Part shown: piece after piece, positions 37,305-46,097 of the stretch
Position numbering within the stretch: the stretch's first letter is position 1
Layout of the letters: each line of letters opens with the position of its first letter
Assembly: GCA_020853705.1 (NCBI GenBank)
Contig: JADYYK010000026.1
Location: 1 to 56,230 of the forward strand
Direction: 5' to 3'
DNA: 56,230 nucleotides
DNA from: Deltaproteobacteria bacterium
GTDB taxonomy: Bacteria > Myxococcota_A > Polyangia > Haliangiales > JADYYK01
Program-made: the position numbers and the translations under genes
The notes under the pieces: model-generated
Told to the model about the DNA's origin: nothing
Databases searched by the model: none
The model's input: only the letters and a program-made list of their open reading frames with translations

Positions 37305-38402
37305 ATGCGCGGCTGCCGCTTCGCCGCCATCCTCGGGCTGGCCGCCAGCCTGGGCGCTCTGGCGGGATGCGACGATGCCGTCCAGCAGCACGAGATCACC
37401 GCGGCCGGCGAGCTCCTGACCCCCGGGGGCCGGCTGCGTGAGCCGGGCTGGTCGCGACGCGAGCTGTTGCGCTGGGACGCGTCACGCGTGCACGACCCTG
37501 GCCGGCTGCGCGCCTGGGACTTCTTCACGCTCCAGAACGACCAGTACGCCGCCGCCTTCACGCTGTTCGATCTCGGCTTCATCCAGCTGGCCTCGGTCAC
37601 CGTGGTCGACTTCGCGACCGGTCAGAAGTTCGAGTCGCGCAACCTGGGCGGCGTGCTGGCCCTGTCGACCGGTGTCGAGGGCAGCCAGGTGGCCAGCTAC
37701 CGCGCCGACGCCGCCTCGCCCGCGCAGCTGGCCTTCAGCACCACGCCCGAGGGCAGCACCGAGATCCAGATCGCGCTGCCCGCGCTGTTCGGCCCCGCGG
37801 CCAGCGGCAGCATCCGCATCACGCGTCGTCCGGGCATGCCCTACCTGGCGCTGGCCACGCCGTTCGCCGACGATCCCACCAACTTCTTCTACGAGCAGAA
37901 GCTGCCCGGCCTGGGCGGTGCGGGCTTCGTCACCGTGGACGGGCGCAGCTTCGCCTTCGATCCCACCACCACCGTCGCGAGCATGGACTGGGGCCGCGGC
38001 CAGTGGCCGGCCGAGGTGACCTGGCGCTGGGCCGCCGGCGCCACCAGCCTGAACGGCGTGCCGCTCGGCTTCAACCTCGGCGAGGGCTTCGGCGATCCCA
38101 GCCATGGCAGCGAGAACTTCGTCAGCTTCGGCGACGCCGTCAGCAAGTTCGGCACCGTGCGCTGGAGCTTCGATCGCGCCGATCCGCTGCGGCCCTGGAC
38201 GCTGCGCTCCAGCGATGGCCGGCTGTCCCTGGTGCTGTCACCGGTGGCGCCCGAGACCGGCGGCCTCGACCTCGGCGACAAGTACAACCTCCTGCACAAG
38301 GCCTACGGCACCTGGAGCGGCAGCATCGAGCTCGACGACGGGCAGACCGTGCAGCTGCAGGGGGTGCGCGGCTTCGCCGAGGAGATGCAGCTGTCCTGGT
38401 AG
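37305..38402 (+). CDS. DUF2804-like lipoprotein
   Basis: 365 aa, ATG 2 bp after the previous stop. Signal MRGCRFAAILGLAASLGALA then GC (lipobox Cys22). The body fits DUF2804: a GR-x-x-x-x-GWSRRELLRWD start, AWDFFTLQNDQYAAAFTLFD, FVTVDGRSFAFDPTTTVASM, WGRGQWPAEVTWRWAAGATS and a C-terminal GTWSGSIELDDGQTVQLQGV. DUF2804 proteins are of unknown function and related in fold to lipocalin/AttH-like proteins; that relation is from memory. Last gene of the rightward envelope operon. Confidence 0.75.
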   Translation: MRGCRFAAILGLAASLGALAGCDDAVQQHEITAAGELLTPGGRLREPGWSRRELLRWDASRVHDPGRLRAWDFFTLQNDQYAAAFTLFDLGFIQLASVTVVDFATGQKFESRNLGGVLALSTGVEGSQVASYRADAASPAQLAFSTTPEGSTEIQIALPALFGPAASGSIRITRRPGMPYLALATPFADDPTNFFYEQKLPGLGGAGFVTVDGRSFAFDPTTTVASMDWGRGQWPAEVTWRWAAGATSLNGVPLGFNLGEGFGDPSHGSENFVSFGDAVSKFGTVRWSFDRADPLRPWTLRSSDGRLSLVLSPVAPETGGLDLGDKYNLLHKAYGTWSGSIELDDGQTVQLQGVRGFAEEMQLSW

Positions 38403-38415
38403 CCGCGCGCCGGCG

Positions 38416-38817
38416 CTACCAGGCGTCCATCGGGCCGAGGTCGAACACTTTCGCGAAGCTGGCCTGCTCGAGCAGCGCGGTCGCCTGCGCGCTGCGGCCG
38501 CCGCTGTGGCAGTAGACCACGATGGGCTTGTCCTTGGCGCCGAGCTCGGACATGCGCCTTTCGAGCTCGTGCACCGGGATGTTGATGGCGCCCTTGATGT
38601 GGCTCTCCTGGTACTCCTCGGGCAGCCGCACGTCGAGCAGGGTGGCCCCGGCCTCGACCAGGCGGTGCGCCTCCTCGCCAGGCGTCCGGGCGGGCGCCTG
38701 ACCGCTCGCCGCCTGCGCGGTGCCCTTGGCCTGCGGCGCCGACTTGTCCTTACATGACACCCCGACGACTCCCGCCACCAGCACGATGACGACCCGCGCG
38801 AACGCTGCGACGCTCAT
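38416..38817 (-). CDS. rhodanese-domain lipoprotein
   Basis: 133 aa. Signal MSVAAFARVVIVLVAGVVGV then SC (lipobox-like Cys22). A single rhodanese domain covers residues 45-133: GATLLDVRLPEEYQESHIKG, AINIPVHELERRMSEL and the active loop VVYCHSGGRSAQATALL with the catalytic Cys. A periplasmic, membrane-anchored sulfur carrier or sulfurtransferase is expected. Convergent with the DUF2804 gene (13 bp gap) and divergent from the heptahaem cytochrome. Confidence 0.9.
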   Translation of the reverse strand: MSVAAFARVVIVLVAGVVGVSCKDKSAPQAKGTAQAASGQAPARTPGEEAHRLVEAGATLLDVRLPEEYQESHIKGAINIPVHELERRMSELGAKDKPIVVYCHSGGRSAQATALLEQASFAKVFDLGPMDAW

Positions 38818-38877
38818 GGCCCAAGCATGGCACAGGCGGCGCGTCCGGGCCGCCGCGGTCGCGTGATATCGTGAGCC

Positions 38878-40953
38878 GTGACCGCGGCGCAGCAAGCACG
38901 GCCGGGCCTGCGCGCGCTGGCCACCGCCTGGCTGGTCAGCCTGGTGGTGCTGGCGCCCGCGTGCCGGCGCCGCGGCGCACGCCAGCCGGTCGTCACGCCC
39001 GCACCTGGCAGCGGCGCCAGCGCCGACGCTGGCCCCGTCCCCCCCAGCAACCCCGCCGCCGCGCTGGCCGCGCTGACCTGGGACGCGCGCCCGCTCGACT
39101 GGACGCGCCCCATCCCGTCCACCCCGCCCGGTGGCCTGGCCGAGGCCGGCTATGTCGGCTCCGCCGCCTGCGCACCCTGCCACGCCGAGCTGACCGCCAT
39201 GTACGCGCGCCACTCGATGGCGCGGAGCGGCCTGCGCCCTCTGGCCAGCCTCGACCAGCGCTGGCTGGCCGAGATCTTCGACGCCGGCATGAAGACCTGG
39301 GTGCGCCACCAGGCCAGCGGCTATGGCTACCGCCCGGTGCGGCGCGGCAAGGCGTACTTCATCGAGGAGCAGCTGCTGGGCGACTACGGCGTGGTGCTGC
39401 ACAGCTGGCTTCAGCCAGTGACGCACACCCTCAGCGCGGGCGGCTATGGCCTGGCGTTCTACTTTCGCCACGGCGACCGCCTGCACCACACGCCGCTCGA
39501 CTACTTCGCCAGGGCGCGGCGCTGGGGCCTCGACCCCGCGGCGTCGCGCAGCAACCCGCGCTTCCAGACCCGCCTCGGCGACCAGTGCATCTCGTGCCAC
39601 GCCGACTATCCGCTGCGCTCCGCCGGCGCGGGCGACGTCTTCTACGACCCGCTGCCGACCGGGATCGGCTGCGAGCGCTGCCACGGCCCCGGTCAGCGCC
39701 ACTCCAGCACCGGCGCCGTCGCCGACATCGTCAACCCCGCGCGGCTGTCACCCCTGCGCCAGCTCGACACCTGCACCCAGTGTCACCAGTCGAGCTTCGC
39801 CAAGCAGCGCGCCGGTCGTCACGACTTCAGCTTCCGTCCCGGCGAGCGCGCCGACGACTTCCGCGTCAACTACCTGGCCGAGCCCGCCGAGCCGGATCGC
39901 CTGATCCTGCTGGCGCACCCCGAGCGCATGGTGCGCAGCGCCTGCTACACCGGGTCTGCCGGGCGCCTGACCTGCACCAGCTGCCACGATCCGCACAAGA
40001 GCTCGTTCGAGCAGCCACCGAAGCACTGGGACGACAAGTGCACGGCCTGCCACCAGGCCCCGGGCCACACCTGCACCGGCGACCCCGCCGCGCGCGCCGC
40101 CAGGCAGGATCACTGCGTGGTCTGCCACATGCGGCCGCTGGCGGCCTCCGACGTGCCCCTGGTCGAGATCACCGACCACTGGATCCAGCGTCGGCCGCCG
40201 CCGCTGCGCCCGGGCCGCCGCGAGCCGCCGCGCCGCCTGGTGCCATGGTCGACCGCGCTCGGCGATCCGGCCACCGGCGCCGACCTGGCCGGGCTCGAGC
40301 TGGCCGCCTACGCCGACGCTGGCCGCGAGGACGAGGCGCTGGCGCGCGCCGCCGCGGTGCTGGCGACCTGGCCCCCCGCGCCGGAGCTGTACGAGTGGCT
40401 GGTCGGCTACTTCGGCCGCGCTGGCGACCGCGCCTCGCGCAGCCGCGCCCAGGCCGCGCTGCTCAGGGTGGCGCCTGATGGGCGCAGCGCGCTGCTCGGC
40501 TATGCCCGCGGCCAGCTCGATCAGGGCACGCCGGCGGGCCACGCCGAGGCGCTGCACGCGCTGGATCGGCTGCTCGCGCTCAGCCCCGACGACGCCGGCG
40601 CGCTGGAGACCAAGGCCATGGTGCTGTTCCGCGACGGTGACGTCACCGCCGCGCGCCCGCTGTTCGAGCAGGCCGCCGCCGCCGGGCCCAGCGCGGCCGC
40701 CGCGCGGGTCGGCCTCGCGGTGCTGGAGCTGCGCGCCGGCCAGCGCGCGCCCGCCCTGCGCTGGCTGGAGGAGGCGCGCCGCATCGAGCCCACCGACGAC
40801 TGGCTGCTCGACAAGCTGCAGCGGCTGTATGACGAGGCCAAGGACAGCCGGCGCACGCTGGCGCTGGCCCAGCTGCGCAATGACCTCAGCCGGAGCGGCC
40901 GCAAGCCCGGGCCGACCGACGCCACGCGCTGGTTGCCCGCCGCCTGGCGCTGA
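38878..40953 (+). CDS. heptahaem c-type cytochrome with C-terminal TPR region
   Basis: 691 aa from GTG 38878. Signal helix (ALATAWLVSLVVLAPAC) with a lipobox-like Cys29. Seven CXXCH sites: CAPCH, CISCH, CERCH, CTQCH, CTSCH, CTACH, CVVCH (residues about 100-420). From about residue 470 on, helical TPR-type repeats follow (GAALETKAMVLFRDGDVTAA; VGLAVLELRAGQRAPALRWL). The plan, haems first and a helical repeat domain last, parallels the octahaem protein at 17864, which has HEAT-like repeats. Its 3' end runs 68 bp into the convergent protease gene. Confidence 0.9.
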   Translation: MTAAQQARPGLRALATAWLVSLVVLAPACRRRGARQPVVTPAPGSGASADAGPVPPSNPAAALAALTWDARPLDWTRPIPSTPPGGLAEAGYVGSAACAPCHAELTAMYARHSMARSGLRPLASLDQRWLAEIFDAGMKTWVRHQASGYGYRPVRRGKAYFIEEQLLGDYGVVLHSWLQPVTHTLSAGGYGLAFYFRHGDRLHHTPLDYFARARRWGLDPAASRSNPRFQTRLGDQCISCHADYPLRSAGAGDVFYDPLPTGIGCERCHGPGQRHSSTGAVADIVNPARLSPLRQLDTCTQCHQSSFAKQRAGRHDFSFRPGERADDFRVNYLAEPAEPDRLILLAHPERMVRSACYTGSAGRLTCTSCHDPHKSSFEQPPKHWDDKCTACHQAPGHTCTGDPAARAARQDHCVVCHMRPLAASDVPLVEITDHWIQRRPPPLRPGRREPPRRLVPWSTALGDPATGADLAGLELAAYADAGREDEALARAAAVLATWPPAPELYEWLVGYFGRAGDRASRSRAQAALLRVAPDGRSALLGYARGQLDQGTPAGHAEALHALDRLLALSPDDAGALETKAMVLFRDGDVTAARPLFEQAAAAGPSAAAARVGLAVLELRAGQRAPALRWLEEARRIEPTDDWLLDKLQRLYDEAKDSRRTLALAQLRNDLSRSGRKPGPTDATRWLPAAWR

Positions 40954-42193
40954 CCAGCGCGCCCAGCAGCAGCGCGCCCAGCAGCAGCCCCGCGCCGAGC
41001 CCGTGGCCATGCCCAGGTCCGCCCGCTGCGCGCCCTGGCGCCACCGCACAGCCATCGTCATCGGGCGCCGGGCGCAGGCAGAAGAACGCGGTGTTGGCGG
41101 TGTTCGTGCACATGAACGTCGCCGGGCAGTCGTTGCCCACCGCGATACAGCGGCGCGAGCACACGCCCGCGCTGGCGCCCGCCGCGACGAAACAGGTCGC
41201 GCTGACACAGTCGCCCGGCAGCGTACACGCCGCGCCCAGCGCACCCGGTGACGGCAGCGCGGGGCGACAGAACTCGGCGCTGCACTGCAGCGGCGCGGCG
41301 CAGTCGCGCGCGCCCGTGCACGGCTTGCCACAGAAGCTGAGTCGCGGCTCGTCGACCGCGACCAGGCAGGGCCCCCCGCTGCACTGCTCGTCATGGAAGC
41401 AGCGCTGCCCCAGCGTCGCGCTGCCGGCCGCGGTGCTGGTCAGGTAGGGCGTGATGAAGCTGGCCATGGCCACATCGACGCGCGCATACGCGGTGTGGTC
41501 GGCGCAGGCGGCGTCGCCATGCGTGGCCACGCCGGTGACCACGGTCTGCCCACCGACCATGAACAGCGCCGGCCCACCCGAGTCGAAGGTGCACGCCTGC
41601 GCCGAGGTCGGCGTGTTCGTGAACTCGACGTCGCCGAGCGCCGACACCTGCGCGCTGCCGGTCCGCCTGGCCACCGCGTCGGTCGCGCCGGGCGCGGTGA
41701 TGCCGAAGCCGACGACCTCGAACGCCGTGCCCACCAGGCTGGCATCCAGCGTGCGCGCGTCCAGCGCCAGCGGCGTGGTCGTCACCGCCTGGCGCAGCGT
41801 GACCAGGCCGAGGTCGTTGCGAAACGTGGCCAGCTCGAAGTCCGGGTGCGCCGCCACCCGCGTGATGTCGGCCAGCACGCCGCCCGCCGCCAGCGTGGTC
41901 CCGAACAGCACGCGGTTCTTGGCGGCGTCGAACGGCGGCAACAGACAGTGCGCCGCGGTCAGCACGGTGTGCGGCGCGATCAGCGTGCCCGAGCAGGTCA
42001 CCGCCCCGGCCTCGTTGACGATGGCGACCACCGCCGGATGGCCGTCGTCGGGCGTCGCCATGGTCAGCGCCTGCGTGCGCGCGCTGCCGGCGCTGTCGGC
42101 GTCCTCGCCAGCGCAGCCCGGCGCGGCCGGCGCCGACGCCAGCAGCGCCAGCGCCATCGCCATCGCACCGAGCGGCCTGGCCCTGGACGACAC
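40886..42193 (-). CDS. trypsin-like serine protease (S1) with Cys-rich module and MYXO-CTERM-like tail
   Basis: 435 aa. Signal (MAMALALLASAPAAPGCAGE) with a possible lipobox. S1 domain about 45-260 with triad VLTAAHCLLPP (His), FRNDLGLVTL (Asp), CTFDSGGPALF (Ser). A Cys-rich part follows (CFHDEQCSGGPCLV, CGKPCTGARDCAAPLQC, CTLPGDCVSATCFVA, CSRRCIAVGNDCPATFMC). The C-terminus has DDDGCAV, a helix (GLGAGLLLGALLLGALVSA) and an Arg-rich end, as in MYXO-CTERM tails. The last 20 or so residues extend past the Arg cluster and lie antisense to the cytochrome gene end. Confidence 0.85.
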   Translation of the reverse strand: MSSRARPLGAMAMALALLASAPAAPGCAGEDADSAGSARTQALTMATPDDGHPAVVAIVNEAGAVTCSGTLIAPHTVLTAAHCLLPPFDAAKNRVLFGTTLAAGGVLADITRVAAHPDFELATFRNDLGLVTLRQAVTTTPLALDARTLDASLVGTAFEVVGFGITAPGATDAVARRTGSAQVSALGDVEFTNTPTSAQACTFDSGGPALFMVGGQTVVTGVATHGDAACADHTAYARVDVAMASFITPYLTSTAAGSATLGQRCFHDEQCSGGPCLVAVDEPRLSFCGKPCTGARDCAAPLQCSAEFCRPALPSPGALGAACTLPGDCVSATCFVAAGASAGVCSRRCIAVGNDCPATFMCTNTANTAFFCLRPAPDDDGCAVAPGRAAGGPGHGHGLGAGLLLGALLLGALVSARRRATSAWRRSARACGRSG

Positions 42194-42278
42194 CTGTCAC
42201 AGGATAGCCTAACTGCGCTCCCCGCCGATCCACGCCGCCTCCTTGACCCCATCTGGCGATCGGTGCACTGGACGCCTC

Positions 42279-43142
42279 ATGTATGATGAAGCCGTGTCCG
42301 CTCCGCTCCGCGCGCTCGGCGTGCTGCTGACCTCGGCGCTGGTGGGGCTGGGCTGCGGCGACGACGAGGGCGGCCGCGACGGGGCGGTGGCCGACGCCGC
42401 TGGCGGCTGTCGCGCCCAGGCCGAGGTCGACTGTGCGCGCGCCTGCGATCGTCTCGCCGCCGCGGCAGCCTGCAGCGGCGCAGTCGCGGGCGATCGCCAG
42501 AGCTGCCTGGCCGACTGCGCCCAGGCGGCCCTGACCCCGAGCCCGGTGCCCTGGGGCTGCGTGCAGGACTTCACCGACTGCGCCTCGCTGCGCACCTGCG
42601 CTGAGCAATGTCGCAGCCACCTCGGCCTGACCTGCGACCCCGCCAACCGGCAGCCCTGCCTGGAGCACGAGCTGTGTGACGCCCGGAGCCGCACCTGCAT
42701 CGCGGCCCCGCGCTGCCAGCGCGACTCCGACTGCCAGGGCGGCTACTCGTGCACCGCCTTCGACAACGGCCTGGCGTGCTACTCGAGCTGCAGCGATGGG
42801 CGCGGGCTGCCCGCCGATGAGCTGTGCCAGGCCAGCCACGCCTGCGACGAGAGCTCCTTCCAGTGCGTGCCCTGGCAGTGCATCAGCAGCGCGGCCGGCG
42901 TCGATTGCCAGAAGGGCTGCGCCGCGCTGGCGGTCGGCTGCGAGCTCGGCGCGCGCTGCAACCCGACCGCGTGCGCCAACCAGGCCAGCTGTCTGGCTGA
43001 CTGCGAGGCCGCCAGGGCCAGCGGCGACCCACGCCGGATCGCCAGCGTGGGCTGCTTGCAGCAAGGCCACGACTGTCGCTCGTTCGGCAACTGCGAGGCC
43101 GTGTGTGCGCCAGACCTACCCGACGCTGGAGCCCCCGACTGA
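42279..43142 (+). CDS. Cys-rich lipoprotein
   Basis: 287 aa from ATG 42279 (GTG 42294 is an alternative). Lipobox in LLTSALVGLGCGDDEGGRDG. The mature part is full of Cys pairs in 20-30-residue modules: CRAQAEVDCARACDRLAAA, CVQDFTDCASLRTCAEQC, CRQDSDCQGGYSC-like CQRDSDCQGGYSCTAF, CDESSFQCVPWQC, CLADCEAARASGDP, CRSFGNCEAVCAPD. The pattern C-x(5-6)-C-x(3)-C suggests disulfide-rich repeats common in myxobacterial surface proteins. No enzymatic motif. Divergent from the protease at 42193. Confidence 0.75.
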   Translation: MYDEAVSAPLRALGVLLTSALVGLGCGDDEGGRDGAVADAAGGCRAQAEVDCARACDRLAAAAACSGAVAGDRQSCLADCAQAALTPSPVPWGCVQDFTDCASLRTCAEQCRSHLGLTCDPANRQPCLEHELCDARSRTCIAAPRCQRDSDCQGGYSCTAFDNGLACYSSCSDGRGLPADELCQASHACDESSFQCVPWQCISSAAGVDCQKGCAALAVGCELGARCNPTACANQASCLADCEAARASGDPRRIASVGCLQQGHDCRSFGNCEAVCAPDLPDAGAPD

Positions 43143-43352
43143 CCCTCCAGTACAGGCCTGAACGCCGCCCTGATCCATCCACCGCCCCCGCCCACGAGTT
43201 GTTCAAAATCTAGGCAAATCCTTGAACAGTTCAATTTCATGACTGAACTGTATTCCCCAACCCAGGATGATCCTTGGTACCAGCTGCTGGTCCGGCAAAT
43301 GCAGTGTGCTCCCTTGCACTGATTTCCTGTTTCACCAAAAGGGGAGCACAAC
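43143..43352 (+). promoter_or_regulatory. AT-richer leader with palindrome upstream of orphan secreted protein
   Basis: 210 bp with clearly lower GC than its surroundings between 43195 and 43270. It contains the 13-bp palindrome TTGAACAGTTCAA (43222-43234). Similar half-sites flank it: TTCAA at 43202-43206 and TGAAC at 43244-43248. The arrangement looks like an operator for a dimeric regulator. The gene's ribosome site (AGGGGAG) ends 9 nt before the ATG at 43353. No clear -35/-10 pair at usual spacing was found. Confidence 0.45.
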
Positions 43353-44438
43353 ATGCAGAAGGTCTTCTCTGGTTTGCTGCTGAGCGCGGTCCTGGTGTCG
43401 GGGGTGATGGGTTGCTCCAACTCCAGCGAGCGGCCCACGGTAGGCACGCTGCATGAGGGGCTCAACCTGCTCGACGTGAATGACCCCACCTGGGGCACCA
43501 ACACGGCCTACCTCAAGGAAGGCCGCGTGATCTACATCGAGACCCGCATGGGCTCGCTCAAGCCGGAGGTCTTCCGCCTCACCGCGCCCAACGAGCCGGC
43601 CAACGAGATCGACCTGCGCTTCGTCGATCAGAACGGCGTCACCTTCTTCGTCCAGCGCGGCGGTGACACCTATGTCGACCCGACCTGGGACGCCGACATC
43701 CAGGCCCGCATGGCCGAGTCGCTGGCCGCCGACCCGGCCGAGCGCGATCTCGACTGGGTGATGGCGCAGGAGGCCAGCATGGCGTTCGCCAACCAGGCCC
43801 CCGCGGCCTTCCGCGATCATGCCCACGACATCCAGGAGATCGCGTCGCGCCCCGCGGTGTCGCGCGACCCCGAGCTCAAGAAGGCGCTCCTCGAGGTGTC
43901 CCAGGAGCACCCGATTCCGGCCGAGGAGGCTGCCAAGGGCTCGTACAGCACTTCGGGCTGGCTGCAGACCTACACCGCGCTGTACTCGGGCCGCGTGTGC
44001 AGCGCCTGGATCTGCGTCGCCGACCACAGCGCGACCATCATGTATGTCAACCCGAACGTCGGCTACTGGATCTTCGCCATCAGCGCCAACAACCACGGCC
44101 GTGCCTACAACGGTGACAGCATGGGCTACCGCTGCTACTCGGGCGCCTCGGCCTGGCGCTACGGCGCTTCGATCACGGGCAGCACCGCGAGCGGCGCGAC
44201 GGGCGGCTATGACGGCGCCGGCGGCTGCCAGACGCCGTACAGCTGGAACAGCGGCGGTTACGACCACCTGTGCAACTCCGACGCGGCCTACGAGCTGTGG
44301 CAGGGCAAGGAGGCCACGCAGTACACCTCGCGCGGCAGCAACATCAGCTTCACGTGGGACGGCCCCGGCAACTACGCCTGTAACTGCAACAACAACAACG
44401 ACTGCGACGGCGACTGGACGCGCCCCAACTGCCCGTAG
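43353..44438 (+). CDS. orphan secreted lipoprotein with Cys/Asn/Tyr-rich C-terminal domain
   Basis: 361 aa; good ribosome site AGGGGAG. Signal MQKVFSGLLLSAVLVSGVMG then CSN (lipobox Cys21). Residues 30-200 form a soluble, acidic N-terminal domain (EIDLRFVDQNGVTFFVQRGG). Residues 205-361 form a distinct domain with many Tyr, Asn, Gly and eight or more Cys: YSGRVCSAWICVADHSATIM, GYWIFAISANNHGRAYNGDS, GYRCYSGASAWRYGASITGS, and the end YACNCNNNNDCDGDWTRPNC. I recognise no family. It has its own long leader and is flanked by unrelated genes. Confidence 0.85.
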   Translation: MQKVFSGLLLSAVLVSGVMGCSNSSERPTVGTLHEGLNLLDVNDPTWGTNTAYLKEGRVIYIETRMGSLKPEVFRLTAPNEPANEIDLRFVDQNGVTFFVQRGGDTYVDPTWDADIQARMAESLAADPAERDLDWVMAQEASMAFANQAPAAFRDHAHDIQEIASRPAVSRDPELKKALLEVSQEHPIPAEEAAKGSYSTSGWLQTYTALYSGRVCSAWICVADHSATIMYVNPNVGYWIFAISANNHGRAYNGDSMGYRCYSGASAWRYGASITGSTASGATGGYDGAGGCQTPYSWNSGGYDHLCNSDAAYELWQGKEATQYTSRGSNISFTWDGPGNYACNCNNNNDCDGDWTRPNCP

Positions 44439-44500
44439 CTCGAAGCTGAGCGCCGCCCCGGCCTCTCCCCCCCATCAGTGCTAACTTCCCCTCACCACCG

Positions 44501-45136
44501 ATGAAGCTCACCGTCGCCATCGGCGCGCTGGCCGCGGCCGCCGTCATCGTCGTCCTCATCCTCCTGTACCGAGGCAGCGCACGCAAGAAGGCCTCGGGCC
44601 AGGCCGGTGTCGGCGCCGAGGTCACCGGTCCTGGTGGGCCGGGCGCCGGCAGATCGCCAGCGCCACGCCCGGTGCTGCCCAAGACCCGGGTCGACACCAC
44701 CAAGGTGTCGGAGCACGCCACCGGCATCGATCGCCGCATGGCCCAGATCATCGCGATGATGAAGGCGCCCGAGGGCGCGACCCCATGCGAGTCCTACTGG
44801 AACGCCATCCAGGCCGAGCGCGCCGCGGCGGTGGCGGGGGGCCACCGCTCGGTCTTCGTGCGCGTGGTCGAACGCCCCGAGTTCTTCAGGTTGTGCGAGA
44901 GCATGTCGCCGGAGACCCAGCGCTGCCTGCCGCCGCGCTACCTGGCGGCGAACCGCGAGGCCTGCTTGCCGTACCGGCCGCCGGCGGCCATCATCGAGCA
45001 GCTGTTCGAACTGCGCGGCGACCTGGTCGACCCCGAGGACCTCGAGACCTCGGTGCCGGGCGGCGCGGCCGACGCCGGCATCCCGGGCGTCAAGCTGCCG
45101 GCCCCGTCGGCGCCCCCGCCGCCGGTCTCGCCCTGA
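44501..45136 (+). CDS. single-pass membrane protein, unknown function
   Basis: 211 aa. One N-terminal helix (LTVAIGALAAAAVIVVLILL), then a Pro/Gly linker and a helical domain (SEHATGIDRRMAQIIAMMKA) with four Cys: TPCESYWNAI, FFRLCESMSPETQRCLPPRY and EACLPYRPP, consistent with two disulfides in the periplasm. Ends in a Pro-rich tail. No family recognised. Its 3' end overlaps the convergent HTTM gene by 47 bp. Confidence 0.7.
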   Translation: MKLTVAIGALAAAAVIVVLILLYRGSARKKASGQAGVGAEVTGPGGPGAGRSPAPRPVLPKTRVDTTKVSEHATGIDRRMAQIIAMMKAPEGATPCESYWNAIQAERAAAVAGGHRSVFVRVVERPEFFRLCESMSPETQRCLPPRYLAANREACLPYRPPAAIIEQLFELRGDLVDPEDLETSVPGGAADAGIPGVKLPAPSAPPPPVSP

Positions 45137-46097
45137 AGCGGGCCAGCACCCAGGCCACCTCGCTGTCACGCAACGCCAGCAGCGCGCCGCCCGCGAACAG
45201 CAAGTAAAACAGCGGCGGCACCTCCATCATCGCGATGATGCCGAGGAAGAACAGCTGGTAGGCCAGCAGCGCGGCGCGGCGCGTGCGGCCCACCAGCAGC
45301 AGGATCGGCGTGCCCAGCTCGACGAGGATGGTCAGCCAGGTCATCAGCGAGGTCGCGACCTCACCGTGCAGGAAGCTCGCCGACACCGCCCAGTCGCGCA
45401 GCATGAAGCCGCGCGGGTAGCTCATCAGGATGCCCATCTCGTTGCTGCCCGGCCAGCCGGCCAGCAGCTTCTCGATGCCAGCGAAGAAGACCGCGAGCAG
45501 GAGCTGGAACAGCAGCAGGCTGGGCAGCAGGCCCGGCTCGGTGGGTGGCGCGTCGGCGCTCGCGGGGCTGCCGCGTCGGCGCTGGCGCCAGCGCCGCAGC
45601 ACGGCGTCGACCGACCACACCGCGCTGCCGCCGCCGCACAGCGCCATCAGCATGAGCACCGCCCAGGCGCTGAGCAGCGCCAGCGTCTGCACGTGCAGGC
45701 CGTTGAAGCTGGCGAAGGCGTAGCAGCCTGCGAAGGCGACCGCGGCCGCGATGCGCGGGCGCAGGCCGACCAGGCCGGCGAGGCAGGCCAGCATGGTGAC
45801 CACCGACATGGCGCGCAGCCAGCCGTGCGGGATGCGCCAGAAGCGGACATACAGCCAGTGGCTCCACTCCTCGGTGCGCAGCAGGCGCGGCGAGTAGCTG
45901 TCGTCCAGGCGCAGCAGCGAGGGGAAGAAGTGCAGCGCCAGCGCGGCGAAGAAGAGGATGCGGAACACGGCGAGCGGGTAGGGGCTGCGCGGCGCCTCGA
46001 ACGCGCGCAGCCAGCGCTCCCAGATGGGCAGCGCGGGCGCTGGCGCCGCGGCGCGCGCGGGCCGCTTCTTGCTAGCGGTCGACGAGGCCATGGACAT
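45090..46097 (-). CDS. HTTM-domain membrane protein
   Basis: 335 aa (ATG 46097 or 46091). About seven or eight helices with HTTM signatures: YPLAVFRILFFAALALHFFP, LLAVFFAGIEKLLAGWPGSN, LTILVELGTPILLLVGRTRR and LFYLLFAGGALLALRDSE. These match the membrane part shared with vitamin-K-dependent gamma-carboxylases (helix-AGxEKL-x-x-W ... E-x-x-x-P-x-L-L). No extra catalytic domain is attached. It starts 26 bp inside the end of the small anchored protein at 46072-46518, the same pairing as at 19687-21062 but in reverse order. Confidence 0.78.
   Translation of the reverse strand: MSMASSTASKKRPARAAAPAPALPIWERWLRAFEAPRSPYPLAVFRILFFAALALHFFPSLLRLDDSYSPRLLRTEEWSHWLYVRFWRIPHGWLRAMSVVTMLACLAGLVGLRPRIAAAVAFAGCYAFASFNGLHVQTLALLSAWAVLMLMALCGGGSAVWSVDAVLRRWRQRRRGSPASADAPPTEPGLLPSLLLFQLLLAVFFAGIEKLLAGWPGSNEMGILMSYPRGFMLRDWAVSASFLHGEVATSLMTWLTILVELGTPILLLVGRTRRAALLAYQLFFLGIIAMMEVPPLFYLLFAGGALLALRDSEVAWVLARFRARPAAGAPTGPAA

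Noticed and set aside
43222..43254. TTGAAC and TGTATT as a sigma-70 promoter
   Set aside because: The boxes are 21 bp apart, too far for a normal promoter, so I report only the palindrome.
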